A program made the translations under genes and the position numbers. The notes under the pieces are model-generated. The model was not told where the DNA came from, made no database searches, and was given only the letters and a program-made list of their open reading frames with translations. A DNA stretch of 64,000 bases from Rhodosporidiobolus odoratus (taxonomy: Eukaryota > Basidiomycota > Microbotryomycetes > Sporidiobolales > Sporidiobolaceae), in contig JAOANU010000006.1 in the NCBI GenBank assembly GCA_034387635.1, positions 930,001 to 994,000 on the forward strand, in the 5' to 3' direction. Position 1 is the stretch's first letter. Each line of letters opens with the position of its first letter. Shown here one piece after another: positions 33,450 through 45,745 of this stretch.

Positions 33450-36400
33450 ATGCCTCCCAAAAAGTCTGCCGCCAAGAAGAAAAAGAACCTCGGCGCCGCA
33501 CGAGGCTTCGCGACGACCTCTGTTCCCAAGAAGGTAGTCCCGACCGAGGCAGACGAAGCTGTTACCGAAGACGACTCGACCCTCGCGTCTTCGGGGAACG
33601 AGGCTGGGAAAGGTGCTGTGGCTGGAGGAGGAGGAGAGGGGAAGCAGGGTGAGGGGAACGGGACGGGGGAGCAGAAGAAGGACGGTGAGGGGGACAAGGT
33701 CGGAGAGGATTGGGATGATCCGGAGGCGGTGGAAAAGAGGGAGTTGCAGGAGTTGGCGGAAAGGATTCGACCTGGCTGTGACAAAGAGGTGTCGAGGGTG
33801 GTCAAGGTCCGTTGAGTTTCTTGGTCTCTTGTTCTGAGCCGAAGGGGTTGACGGAAGTCATGCGTACAGGTCATTGACTATGAACGTCGCATGGCCAAGA
33901 CCATGCCCGGCTATGCGTTCAGCGCAAACGACCAAGATCTCGTTCGTTCTCCTCCCCTGGTCTCCTTCCCGCCACTTTCTCCCTAGCTCACCCATACCTC
34001 TCGTCCCGTCTTTAGCAACGTCGCATCCTAGACCTCGCCCTCCTTGAAGCGAAAGACGAAACCCCTCAACACACCTTCGAATCCGAAGACAAGGTGATCG
34101 CCAAAGTCGCTACCCTCTTCGGCATCCTCGAGCAACTCGGCTTTACCGAGACGAGGATCGAAGAATGCCTGAGGGCGGTCAAAGTACTCGACTTGGACGA
34201 GTGCATGGATTGGGTACGACCTTTTTCCTGTCTTTCCCCTGTTTGTTCTCTCGCGCTCTCCAGTGTATGCTGACTCGTTCACGACATGCGCTGCAGCTCT
34301 TCCTCCACTGTGACCCCAGCGAACTCAACTGCGAAGGAGCCATTGCCGCCCCCGAACCCGACGTCGTCGAATCCGCTCCGCCTACACCTCGCGCTGGTAA
34401 CTCGCCTCGTGGCAGTATCGCTGGAACCGGGATCAAGCCCTTATCGGCGCCGACTTCCGAGACGCCCCTCTATCCGGGTTCGGGTTCGAGCGCGAGTGCG
34501 GGCGCGAGGTCGAGGACCACTACCGGTGCTGGCGATGTGGGCGCTCTTGCGAGCGGGAACGGGAACGGAGTTGGAACGGCCGAGGAGCAGCAATCCCTCA
34601 AGGCCAGGATCATGGCCTACGAGGAAGAACTCGACAAGCAGCTTCAACCTCTTGCTCATGCCGCTTCGACACCTTCGTCTCCCTCGATGTCGTCCAAACC
34701 CTCTTCGGCATCTACCACCCCCGCCCCCTCCACCTCCTCCTCAAAATTCTTCTCCGCTCCCTCTTCGGACTCGGACTCGGACTCTGACTCTGATACCGAC
34801 CTCCCCGACTCGAACGCCAACTACGCCTCGCTCAAACTGCAACTATCTGAGATCCAGCGAGCTCAAGCTGCGCATAAGAGGGCTACTAAAGGGAAGGGAG
34901 ACAGGAAAGGAGGTGGGGGTATGAGTAGGGAGGAGGAGAATTGGATGGAGGCTAAGGGGGAGGTTTTGAAGGGGAAGATCAGGGAGGTGGAGGGGGAATA
35001 TACGTTCAGAAAGTCGGATGCAGGTGCGTTTCTGCTCGCTAGGTTCAGTCTGATTGCCTCCGATGGCTAGGCGCGCAATGGCTGATCTCCAAGTGTTGGT
35101 CGATAACGTACAGAAAAAATGTACCGCGAGGAACGCACCAAACTTGATGCGGCTCAACTCGCTGCGCGATTGAACGGCACGAAGTTGGACAGCGTCGTCC
35201 CAGGGTTCCCTTCTCCTTCCTCTAACTCTACCACCGCTAGCCCCGCCACGAACGGTAACGGCCTCGCCCCCGCCGCCGAGATTACCCCTTCTACCTCCTC
35301 TGCTCCTTCTACTCCCGGCCTCGCCAGCAATGGCGCCTTCTCGTCCCCTTCTTCGCCCGGCACCGCCAAAGCACACGATGACAACGCCGATGGCTTCTTC
35401 GGTAACCTCCTCGATGAACCCATGTCGACCACCACCGCCTCGGAGGAAGTCACCGATTCGGGCACTACCATCCCCATCCGCGACGTCGCCCTCCCCAAAC
35501 ACTTCTCGGGCAAGACTCCAAAAGCCTCTCTCGAAGAAACGGTTCGCAAAATCGACAAGTACGGTACCGTCGTCTTTAGTGTCGTTTCTCGATCTCGAGC
35601 CGTTCGAGCCAGCGTCACGATTCGGTGGTCTGGTTCGCTCAATGTGAATGGGATTCCTTCGGAAGCTCCGGCTGCTTCGACGGGGAGGACTCAAACGTTC
35701 CTCATGACCGATGTGGCGTGTACCTCTCAATCTGAAGCTTACAATTACATTGCTACCGTTGCGTTGTTTAATGTGGTCATGAGTCGAGAAGGAGCGGGAA
35801 TACAGGTTCATAAGGCGCTTCCGACTGTGTTTAGGGAGTTTTGGGATGAGTTGTTGAAGGGGAGACGGGAGGAAGAGGAGGGGGTTTATAGAGGGAGGCT
35901 GAGGGGGTGGAGGGGGATTGCGGAGGCTAGGAGGGGTGGGGAAGGGGAGGAGGGAAAGGGGAGGGTGAGTGCTTTCCATTTCATCCCCCCCGCTGTGTCT
36001 TTTCAATCTTACTTTCTTTTTATTGTCGCTGACCTGGATGTAACTGGTACCAGGACCTTCGCACCACCAACAAGTCGGAAAAACTCACCGTCGCTGCTGC
36101 AGATGGGTTCGACGCCGTCGGGCAGGAGGGACGGGGTCGCAAGGAGACGTCGCCTGAGTTGGCGGAACGATTGCAGAATGAGATTTATCAGCGTCAAACT
36201 TGGCCGACTTATCAGGAGATGCTCGTACGTTTGCCTTCCACTCCACTCCACTCTGTCCGGGTTGTTTGCCTTGGATTCGAGGTTGCTGGAGCTGATAGAC
36301 GGGGTTTTTGTTTTGTTTTTTATTGGCATTGTACAGCGCCAGCGTGCCAATTTGCCGATTGCGGCGTATCGCTCGATGATCATGAACACGATTGAGGAGT

Positions 36401-39400
36401 CGCAGTGCGTTGTGTTGTGCGGTGAGACGGGTTGGTGCGTTGTCTTGTTCATTTCCTGGTATTCGCACGTCACTGACCCTCCTTATCTCGTTTCCATTCC
36501 GCTCCGACACCACCCATTTCTACCCATCCTCACAGCGGTAAATCAACCCAAGTCCCCTCCTTCATTCTCGAACACGACCTCCGCCTCGGTCGCGACGTCA
36601 AAATCTTCTGTACCGAACCTCGTCGAATCAGCGCCATCTCGCTCGCTCAACGCGTCTCCCAAGAATTGGGAGAACCTCCCAATGCTTGCGGGACGAGGAA
36701 TTCGTATGTTGGTTATTCGATTAGGTTGGATTCGGCGGTTAGTGCAAATACTAGGATCTGTTATGCTACTACGGTACGTCACACACATACTCGCTTCCTT
36801 CTTCGTCCTGTCTGCCGGGGAACTGAGTGGAGGCTGACAAGCCTGTTATTTCGTTCGGCGCTGAGTAGGGTATCGTCCTCCGCATGCTCGAGGGCAAGGA
36901 AAGTCTTGCGGACGTGACGCATATCATCATCGACGAGGTTCACGAGCGTTCGATTGATTCGGACTTCTTACTCATCGTTTTGAGGGAGATTCTTGAGGTC
37001 AGGAAGGATCTGAAGTACGTCTTGTTTCCTCATGATCTCTTTTGGTGTTTTGGTGCGAGCGTACGCTAAAAGATCACCTGCTCATTTGTTCCAGGGTCAT
37101 CCTCATGTCCGCAACCGTCGAGTACGCCTTTCTTTCCTCCAATAAAGACCTGTAGCCTCGACGCTCATCGTTGTTATCATCGCAGTGCCGAAAAGATCGC
37201 CGAATACATGGGCGGCTGCCCCGTCGTTCGCGTTCCTGGTCGTACCTTCCCCGTCAATGCCCACTACCTTGAGGATGTGGTCGAGCTTACCCGTTACAAG
37301 CTTGACCCTCATTCGGACTCGCCTTACATCGCGCGCAACAAGCGAGGTTCGTTTCCCCTTCCTTGTCATTCGCACTGCCCTCTCGTATGTGTGCTGAGCT
37401 ATACGACTCGCGCAGCCTACGGCGCCAAGCGCAATCGTACCGACGACGTCCCCCTCGACGAGGACGAGGACGAAGACGATATGGCCTCTTCCGGCGATCT
37501 CACCTCCACGCCCCTCTCGAAACAATCCCGCATCACCCTCGAATGCATGAATCACCACATGATCAACTACGACCTGATCGTCCTCCTTCTCGAAAACCTC
37601 TGCTTCCACAAACCCGACCTCGTCCCCTTCAGTTCCGCTATTCTTATCTTCCTTCCCTCGCTCGAATCCATCCGGAGACTGACGGATACGCTCGAGGCGC
37701 ATGCGGCGTTTGGGACGAGTCAGTTCTTGATCTTGCCGTTGCATTCGACGATTTCGAATGAGAATCAGGGAATGGTGTTTAACGTTCCTAGACCGGGGGT
37801 CAGGAAGATCGTCATCTCCACGTACGTAACGCGTCTGTGTTGCTACCGTCTCTGTGCGTTTGGGACTTATCTTGTGCGAGCGTGCAGCAACATCGCCGAA
37901 ACGGGTGTGACCATCCCCGACATCACGGCCGTCATCGATAGCGGTCTTCACCGTGAAATGAGGCGAGTTTGCATTATCTCACTGCATGCTTTGCACTCGC
38001 GCTGACGCTCCTGATATTTTCAGGTTCGATGAGAAGCGCCAGATCAGCCGCCTCGTCGAGACTTTCGTCGCCCAATCGAACGCCAAACAGAGACGTGGAC
38101 GCGCTGGTCGTGTCCGCGAAGGTGTTTGCTTCCACCTTTTCACCAAGCACCGTCAAGACAACTACGTAAATCTCCCGTGCACGCACATGCTACCCTCGTC
38201 GCAGACCAAGATTCTGACTCAGTATTCGGCTATCGCAGATGCAAGAACACCCTCAACCTGAGATGCTGCGCCTCTCTCTTCAGGATCTCGCCCTGCGTAT
38301 CAAGATCATGAAGATTGGCCCGCAGAAGGGTATCGAAGAGACCCTTACTTCCGCCCTCGATGCGCCTACCTCCATCAACATACAAAGGGCTGTCTCGGCA
38401 CTTGTCGAGGTTGGAGCGTTGACCTCTGGTGAGGAGATCACGCCTCTGGGAAGGCATCTCGCTAAGCTGCCGATGGACGTGCACCTCGGATTGTTCTTGA
38501 TTATGAGCTGCATCTTCAACTGCCTTGACGCTGCGCTCACTATCACCGTACGCTTCTCTCTCTCTGTATGGAGTGCGCCCGAGCACAGCTGACCACGATC
38601 CGCTCTGAACAGGCCGCGCTCAACTCCAAGTCTCCCTGGGTTACACCTTTCGGCCGCGAGTCTGAGGCCGACGCCGTCAAGCGTGGCTTCAAGATCGAGT
38701 CGAGCGATTTCCTTACTACCTACAATGCCTACTGTCATTGGCGCGACGCGTGCAGCAACAACTACGAGATGCAGTTTGTCCGCGTGCGTTTCTTCTCCTT
38801 CTCGATTTTGACTCGCTCAGTTGCTCTGTGCTGATCTTTCCTTTGCACGCACTACTACAGAAGAGCTTCCTTTCCCTTCAAAACCTCCAACAAATCGAAG
38901 AGCTCCGGCAGCAATTCTTCTCTTTCCTCGTCGACGCCGGGTTCGTCCGCATCACCGACTCTGAACGCCGCTCTCTCACCAACGTCCGCTACGGCAAATC
39001 CCGGACCAAATTCACTCGCGTCCCCTCCGAACTCGACACTTCATCCAAGGACCCTCGAGCGGTCATGGCCTGCCTCGCGGCGAGCATGTACCCCAAGCTG
39101 CTCGTGATCGATCCGCAGAATGGGTCACTTAGGACTTTGGCCAATTCGGCCCCGGCTGCGATTCACCCTTCGAGTGTCAACTTTTCGCCCGGGAGGAAGG
39201 TTGATTTTGGGACGAACGCGAGGTTTGCGACGTTCTTTACCGCGATGCATACCAAGAAACTCTGTGCGTTTCCGGCTCTCCTCCTAGCAGTCTGCGAGGT
39301 TTATCTGGGTCCCTTCGCGCGCTCGAGACTGACCTCTTCCTGTTTTTCTTCTGCAATCACGCTAGACATTTGGGAATCTGGCGGGGTCGACGAGCGCGCC

Positions 39401-39796
39401 GTCTTCACGCTTTGCGGCAATGCTGACTTCCAGGTTCGTCCTGACTTTTCTCATCTCCCTCGAACCTCACTGCAGAGTACCCTGACTTACGCTTGCCTTG
39501 TCTATTCCCTCAACTCGCAGCTCGCCGCCCACTCCCTCTCGATCGACCGCAAAATCCGTACCCACTTCTACGACCCCAAAACCCTCTTTGCCCTGAAATC
39601 GCTCCGAACCAAATGGCGAGACCTCTTCAATCGAAAGATGAAGGACCCGGCGGCGCCCCTCGACCCTAGATTGGAACCTTGGCTGGGGTTGGTTAGGGAG
39701 GCTTTGGCTAGTCCGTTCAACAAGTCGGAGGAGGAGGAGAAGAAGAAGAAGGAGAGGAAGAAGGAGGTTAAGTTGAGTTTGACGAGGAATGGGTAG
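33450..39796 (+). CDS. DExH-box RNA helicase, DHX29/Ucp12 (YLR419W) type
   Basis: The N-terminus reads MPPKKSAAKKKK then ARGFATTSVPKK, the opening shared by the DHX29/Ucp12/YLR419W family. A UBA-like segment follows (LFGILEQLGFTETRIEECL), then a Ser/Pro linker and a fold with FLMTDVACTSQSEAYNYIA before the helicase core. Core motifs: GETGCGKSTQ (motif I), TEPRRISAISLAQR (Ia), DEVH (II), MSAT (III), STNIAETGVTIPD (V) and QRRGRAGR (VI), then the winged-helix, ratchet/HA2 and OB-fold parts, ending at 39796. Motif I is split by an intron between 36435 and 36536. About 16 introns; roughly 1650-1700 aa. DHX29 helps 43S ribosomes scan structured leaders in animals; the fungal role is less clear. Cytosolic, ATP-dependent. 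Confidence 0.88.
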
Positions 39797-40242
39797 GGAA
39801 AACAGGGCTGGTGGACCGGTGTAAGTGGTCGGAGGACGGAGGAGTAAGGAAGGGCGTGGAGGAGGACCGTATTCCGCGCTCTTTCTGTTTTTTTTTCTTC
39901 TTACTTTTTCGGTCAGCAAGTGGGTGTGCTGCAGCAGCGCTGACTTCGGGGAAATGTAGCATTCGTTTTTCTTTCGCACATTCTTCCTCCTCGATTTCGG
40001 CTTGGCCAACCGACAAGAAGCGAGAGCTTCATGAAAAAGGGTTCAAAGAAACAGAGCTCTCCGATTATCTTCGTGCTCGGCCGCCTCTAGTTACAATCCG
40101 CTCGACTTCCAAGACGTTTGAATACGATTACTGAATAAAAGAGCATCCAAGTCTAGCATCAATGCCGCACTGTACCAATGAAGTGAGATGGCTGAATTTC
40201 CTACGAAACAAGAAACCGAAGTCCTCGAGGCCGACTATCAAA
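39797..40242. other. convergent 3' region
   Basis: Between two convergent stop codons. It contains a T-rich stretch (39888-39910) likely in the helicase 3' UTR. No gene recognised. Confidence 0.45.
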
Positions 40243-42066
40243 TCACGCAAGCGCCTTCTCCCCCTCTCCCATCTGCGCATGCGTCGTCCTCGTAGCTTCC
40301 GAACCCCTCTCCTCCGAGGAAGAAGTACGAGGAAGAGTCTCGTCCGCTCGAGAGAGGTAACCTCGTTCGTTGTTGGGCCAGGTGAAGATGAAGATTCCTT
40401 GGGCGAAAACCATGGCCATAGAATCGAGGACGCAGAAGTAGGGTTCGTGGGCTACGCGTGAGAGGGGAAGTATAGAGGGGAGGGCAGGAGGGGAAGACGT
40501 GAGGAGAGGGGGGTGAAGAAAGAAGAAGTTAGTCTAGGTCGTAACGCCGAATCCTGAGATCCCAAGGTTGGGCAGGCAGGAAAGAGAGACTGAAGGGGAT
40601 TGAACGCACTGATGAGGTAACCGCTCCATCTTGAAAAAGCGAGAAGAAGAACAGTCAGAGGGAAAGGAGAACCGAACAATGACAAATCGACAAGGTCAAT
40701 TCCTTCTTTCTCCAATGACTCGACCGTCCATACCATGTATCATATAGAGTGAAGTAGAACAAGAAGAAGCGTACCCCTGTGCCAACTCAGCAACTCGATA
40801 GCAACACCTCAACAAGATCCAAAAGCTCGCAAACGCCAATCCCCACCCAACCCGACCGAGTTTCCCTTCCTGAGGATGAGGTCTTTGTTGATAAGTCTTG
40901 TCGAGGCGGGTGCGGCGGTAGACGTCTAGAGCTAGGACACAGAAGACAAGCATGCTGCGCACGCGAGATTGGTGTCCAGCACAGTCAACGTCACAAGCAT
41001 AGAGAGAGAGAGAGAGGGAGGTGAAAGTGCAGATTACTTACGAGAAGAGCTGGACGCAAATACCTGCAACCATGATATGCGTTCCAGAACTACTTTCTTC
41101 GTCGTTTTGAAGGGCGATGGCGGCTTTTGCACCTCCAATAGCTTGAATGACGATAGCCTGGCGAACAAGCATTCAAAGCGGTTAGTGCTAGGCATGCGAT
41201 ACGAGCGGTCGAGGCGGAGGAGGCGAAAGAGGAGGAGGGTAGGAGAAGAAGAGAACGCACAATCAGATCCGCAATACAGAAGATAGTCAAGTACAACCAA
41301 GGTTTCAGGAGGGAGTACTGAGGTCCGATGGAGCGGACAATCATGCCGAGAATACCATAGATGGTAGCGGAGAAAAAGCAGGGGGCGAGGATGAGACTGT
41401 GAAGAGTGGCAGGGGGTAATGAGTACGATGATGCGAGGCAAGGAGGCCGTCGAATGGAGAGCTGGCGACATAGAAAAGGACGCAACGAACCAGATGATCT
41501 GAGTAAGGAACGCTGGAAATCGCCGATGAAAAGGTTTCGTCATGTCAGTCTTGTTGTCTCACACGAATATGCGGCCAGATCTGAACAGGCTCTGGCGTGC
41601 GCAGGGATAAGGTCAGGAAGATGTCGGACGGTAGCGTACCATTGATATTGTACGCATCGTATGACGCCCACAACCGTCCTGCCCAGCCAACAACCTCACC
41701 TATGCGTAACGAGCAAGCGGAAGAACCAAAGAAGCCAGGAAAGCGGGCAAGACAGCGAAGGAAGATGAGCATTCATGCCCTCCCTTGATGACAACAATCC
41801 GAGGTGAGAAAGAAAGGAAAGGGACGCACCGACACCGCCGACTACCAGCACGCTCAACCACCATACGCGACTTCTTGCTACTTGAATCGTTTGAACGAGG
41901 GTAATCAGGGCGAAAACGACGATGTAAACCACCGCAGCGGCGAGGGAGGGTTCGTAGCCCTATAGAGCCATGATTTTAGGGTCAGCGGGCTTGCGGATAT
42001 GAGAACGTCGGGGATAGCGGGTGAGAGAACGGGAGAGGCAGGGAGCGAAGTAGAAAAAACGGACAT
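40243..42066 (-). CDS. RTA1-family seven-TM membrane protein
   Basis: RTA1-domain proteins (Rta1, Rsb1) are fungal multi-span membrane proteins linked to lipid or sphingoid-base translocation and drug resistance. Hydrophobic exons read GYEPSLAAAVVYIVVFALI, GEVVGWAGRLWASYDAYN, ILAPCFFSATIYGILGMIV, then AIGGAKAAIA, VLCVLALDVYRR and the hallmark RCCYRVAELAQGWSGYL followed by HEPYFCVLDSMAM, all with phase-compatible introns. The last exon ends in a hydrophilic tail at TGA 40243-40245. The start is uncertain: I propose ATG at 42066 (MSVFSTSLPAS) spliced through a weak GTTCTC donor to the GYEPS exon near 41965. A different upstream exon is possible. The gene is convergent with the helicase and divergent from chorismate synthase. 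Confidence 0.8.
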
Positions 42067-43783
42067 AGAGGTTGACGAGCGCGTGGTCACCAGTGTGATG
42101 AGGTGGGCTGGCACTCGACGTTGGCGTGGTCCTGTAGAGTAGAGTTTGACCAGAAGGATGTTCAAGATGGCCGGCGCGGCGTCCGTGATAAATGCGAAAA
42201 GCGAAATCGCAGAGGAAGGGATTGCAAGATCAGGGATCAGCCACCGCGCGCGCAATGCGAACCGATACCTCGAGCCGTGCACTTTGTGTGGGTTTGTGGC
42301 GGTCCCGGCTTGAGACTCGCCTCAAGCAGGCCATGGCAAGGCTTCCTCCTTCGCGATTCCTGCTCCTGACGAGGCTGCTGCTGGTCATCTCGATCTATCT
42401 GCCCTCGACCTCACCGGAAGCTGACCGGTCATGGCGCATCCCGCTCAACTGAGCTCATGCTACACGGCTGAGTCGCGCCCTAGGTTATCGAGCGATATTC
42501 GGCGAGGATGCATTATGCCGAAAATCGCTTTAGACGACATGGGTCCTTCCGCACGTCGGGGAGGCGCTCGTAGAGTGGAGAAAGCTCACGCTGACATGAC
42601 GACGTGAGGGCAGGCGCGGAACGAGTCAGGAGAGGAGTGAAGAAGAAGAAGAAGCGGAACGGAGAATCCCTGAGATTGCCGCGGTGCCGGCGCAGAGAAC
42701 AGCGATGGCCGAAGGTGTCGACGGATGTGTAGCAGAGCTCTTTGTTCCCTAGCCAGGGCGTCTTGTTCGTGCCTAAGACGCATAGAAGGAAGCACCGGCA
42801 TCGAAAAGACTTGAGATCTGAAGCGAAGCAGAACAGCAAAGCGGAAAAAACACCTTTCCAAGGGTCGGAAGAGCCTGCGAAGCACACAGATATGACGCTA
42901 AGCGAACGCACTAAGACAGGCGTGGAGTCGGGGTTCAAGCAACCCAGCAGCGGCGTGGCGCCTAATAGGTTGAGAAGCAGTCGAGGCGTGAGGAGAAAAA
43001 AAAACGAGCAGGCGACCATGGCGCAATGCCCCTGGCCGCCCCTACCTCCCCTCATAACGTCCGAGTACTGTGCTAGCTGTGTTCGCAAGCATGGCGGATA
43101 AGTGCGGTAAGGGGGGCTAAGAGGCTGGCATGGTGCGCCAGAAGAGAACGGACGTGGAAAATCATGCCTGGACCGTCTGGTCGCATAGAGGTGCTTCAGG
43201 ACCCTCATCTGCCGAGTGCTGGGTCAACCAAGCAGTATCAGAAGCACGGCCAGCACTCACTGTGCAATATACGACCGCGAGCCTCTGAAAGGGAGGGTTT
43301 GGCAGATGGCCAACTGTTCAGGGTGTCTTCCGCCGTATCAACGCAGCAGGAAGGCCCAATCCAATCTGTGGCTTGGTTCCGACACTGTCTGGTGTGGCTG
43401 AGGGAGCCCTCCCTGGCTTCGTGGGCTCGTGTTGACGTGCGCCAATGTCCAATGTCCGACTGATGAGAGTTTGAATAGAAAGGACGAGGCGATGCGTCGA
43501 GCGGGCCAGTGGCTGACCGGTCGTTTTGAGGCCAGTGAAGTGAGCAGTGCAGGGCTGGGCAGGCTTGGGTAGGCTTGATGTAGCGTGAGCGAGATGATGA
43601 AGAGTCAGAAAGTGACAAGTGATCTGATGAACAGGAAAGTTGGTTTGATCTCGTACATCTGCTCACCCGCTCTGGCTAGCTACATACTCACCTTACAGGG
43701 CTACACAACTCTCAATCTAACGACCCAGACCCTGCACCACTCACACACCAACTTGATCTCGCACTTCCCTCGCAACTTTGATC
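42067..43783. other. long divergent intergenic region
   Basis: The 1.7 kb spacer between RTA1 and chorismate synthase shows only chance open frames with mixed composition. I find no tRNA cloverleaf, long repeat or splice-linked coding exons. An upstream exon of the RTA1 gene may lie near its left end. Confidence 0.45.
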
Positions 43784-45611
43784 ATGAGCACATTCGGCAC
43801 CTTGTTCCGCGTTACCACCTACGGCGAGAGCCACTGCCCCAGTGTAGGAGCTATCATTGATGGTTGCCCTCCTGTACGTCCTTTCCTTTCGCTCTTCCAA
43901 GGGCGCTGGGGACAACTCCGACAACTTGTCGCCTAAGCGGGTTGTTCAAGGCGATCGTGCAGTTGATGGGTGGGCAGGGATGACTGTCTGCCCAGCGCTT
44001 GCCCTTCGAACACTTGAAGGTCCTGCTGGAGATGCCGGATAGAGACCGCTGACAGAGCGTGACATTCTCGCAGGGCATGCCTCTTACCGACGACGACATT
44101 CAACCGCAAATGACCCGTCGCCGCCCTGGCCAGTCTGCGCTTACCACCCCCGTATGCTAGTCTCAACTCACCTGACGTTCTCGCCGGACTAATGCATAGC
44201 TGCGCAGAGGAACGAAGCCGACGCCGTAGCCATTCAATCCGGTGTCGAAGCCGGCGTTACTCTCGGTACTCCTATCGGTCTCTTGGTCAAGAACAAGGAC
44301 CAGCGTCCTCATGACTACACCGAGACGGATCACTACCCCCGCCCTTCCCACGCGGATTGGACTTACCTCCTCAAGTACGGTATCAAGGCCAGTTCGGGAG
44401 GCGGTAGGAGTTCGGCTCGCGAGACTATCGGTGTGTCTTCCCCTTGTTTTCCTGACTACACGAGGATACTGAAGATCGAGGGCGTACAGGTCGTGTCGCT
44501 GCCGGTACCATCGCGGAACGTTACCTAAAACTCGCTTACGGCGTCGAGATTGTTGCCTTCGTGTCTTCGGTTGGCAAGGTTCACCTTCCCGAGTCCAGCA
44601 CCGACAACGACCTCCTCTCGGAGGACTACCTCCAGCTTTTGAGCACTATCACCCGGGAAAAGGTCGATGAGAACTCGGTTAGGTGCCCGCATCAGGAGAC
44701 GGCGGACTTGATGGAAGAGGTGCACTCCTCAGTCTCTGCCACTTCCCGTACCGCAGTCTGACCGACGTTGATGGCTTCCGCAGCGCATCGTCGAGGCCAA
44801 GTCAAAAGCCGACTCTATTGGCGGAACCGTCACTTGCGTGATCCGTCGCTCCCCGGTCGGATTGGGCGAACCCGTCTTCGACAAGCTCGAAGCCAAGCTC
44901 GCCCACGCCATGCTCTCCATCCCCGCCACCAAGGGTTTCGAGATTGGCTCTGGGTTCAAGGGAACGGAGGTTGCGGGTAGTTTGCACAATGATGCTTTCA
45001 TCAGGAAGAGCGATGGAAAGTTGGGAACTAAGACGAACAGGAGCGGAGGGATTCAGGGTGGAATCACCAACGGAGAAGATATCTACTTCAAGTACGCTCG
45101 CTCGACTGCTGACTCCACTCAAGGGTTACACTCACAGAGCTTACGAAGTGGTTTTTGCACCCTGCAGGATCGCTTTCAAGTCTCCGGCTACCATCTCTCA
45201 AGAACAAGCCACGGCAAAGTACGATGGCGAGACTGGAGTTCTCGCCACTCGGGGTCGCCACGACCCTTGCGTCGTTCCTCGGTTCGTCCTTCTTCCTACT
45301 TGCCCATTTCCGTTTCGTGTGCTCATCTCGGAATGCTGTGCAGTGCCGTCCCCATCGTAGAAGCCATGGCCGCTCTCGTCATCATGGAGTGCGTCTCTCC
45401 TTCTCTTCCTTTCTTTCTTGTCCATCCTTACTGAACACCGTACTAACCTACTCGCTATTTCCCACGTAGCGCCGTCCTCATCCAAAACTCCCGCGCCGCC
45501 GCCGCCGCCCTCCTTCCCCCTCTCTCTACGCCTCTGCCGCCAAGCATGTGCATCCCTCCGCCTAAGGAGATGGAAAAGGTTATCGAGCAGGAGGTGAAAG
45601 AGTCGGCTTGA
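43784..45611 (+). CDS. ARO2: chorismate synthase
   Basis: Converts EPSP to chorismate, the last shared step of aromatic amino-acid synthesis, using reduced FMN. Eight exons (43784-43873, 44074-44151, 44208-44430, 44490-44719, 44784-45091, 45177-45281, 45344-45388, 45470-45611) join in phase to 406 aa, close to the usual fungal length. Signatures: [21 protein letters not shown] at the start, [39 protein letters not shown], and near the end [17 protein letters not shown]. Fungal enzymes also carry an NADPH:flavin reductase activity; this is family knowledge. The gene is followed by the GH85 gene on the same strand after only 134 bases. Confidence 0.95.
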
Positions 45612-45745
45612 GCTCGCTACAGTACTTGCTGGATATTGCAGGAAGGAGACCAGAGGGCGTGTTCTCTTGTACAGTGTACTTTGCGCATTTCTAAAACGCA
45701 GGTTCGCGCTTCTTGTCCTCTGGCTATTTTTCTGCTGTTTCTCGA

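Noticed and set aside
42513..43208. 231-codon minus-strand frame in the RTA1/ARO2 spacer
   Set aside because: Mixed composition, Phe/Leu/Ser runs from purine-rich DNA on the other strand, no domain and no splice partners.
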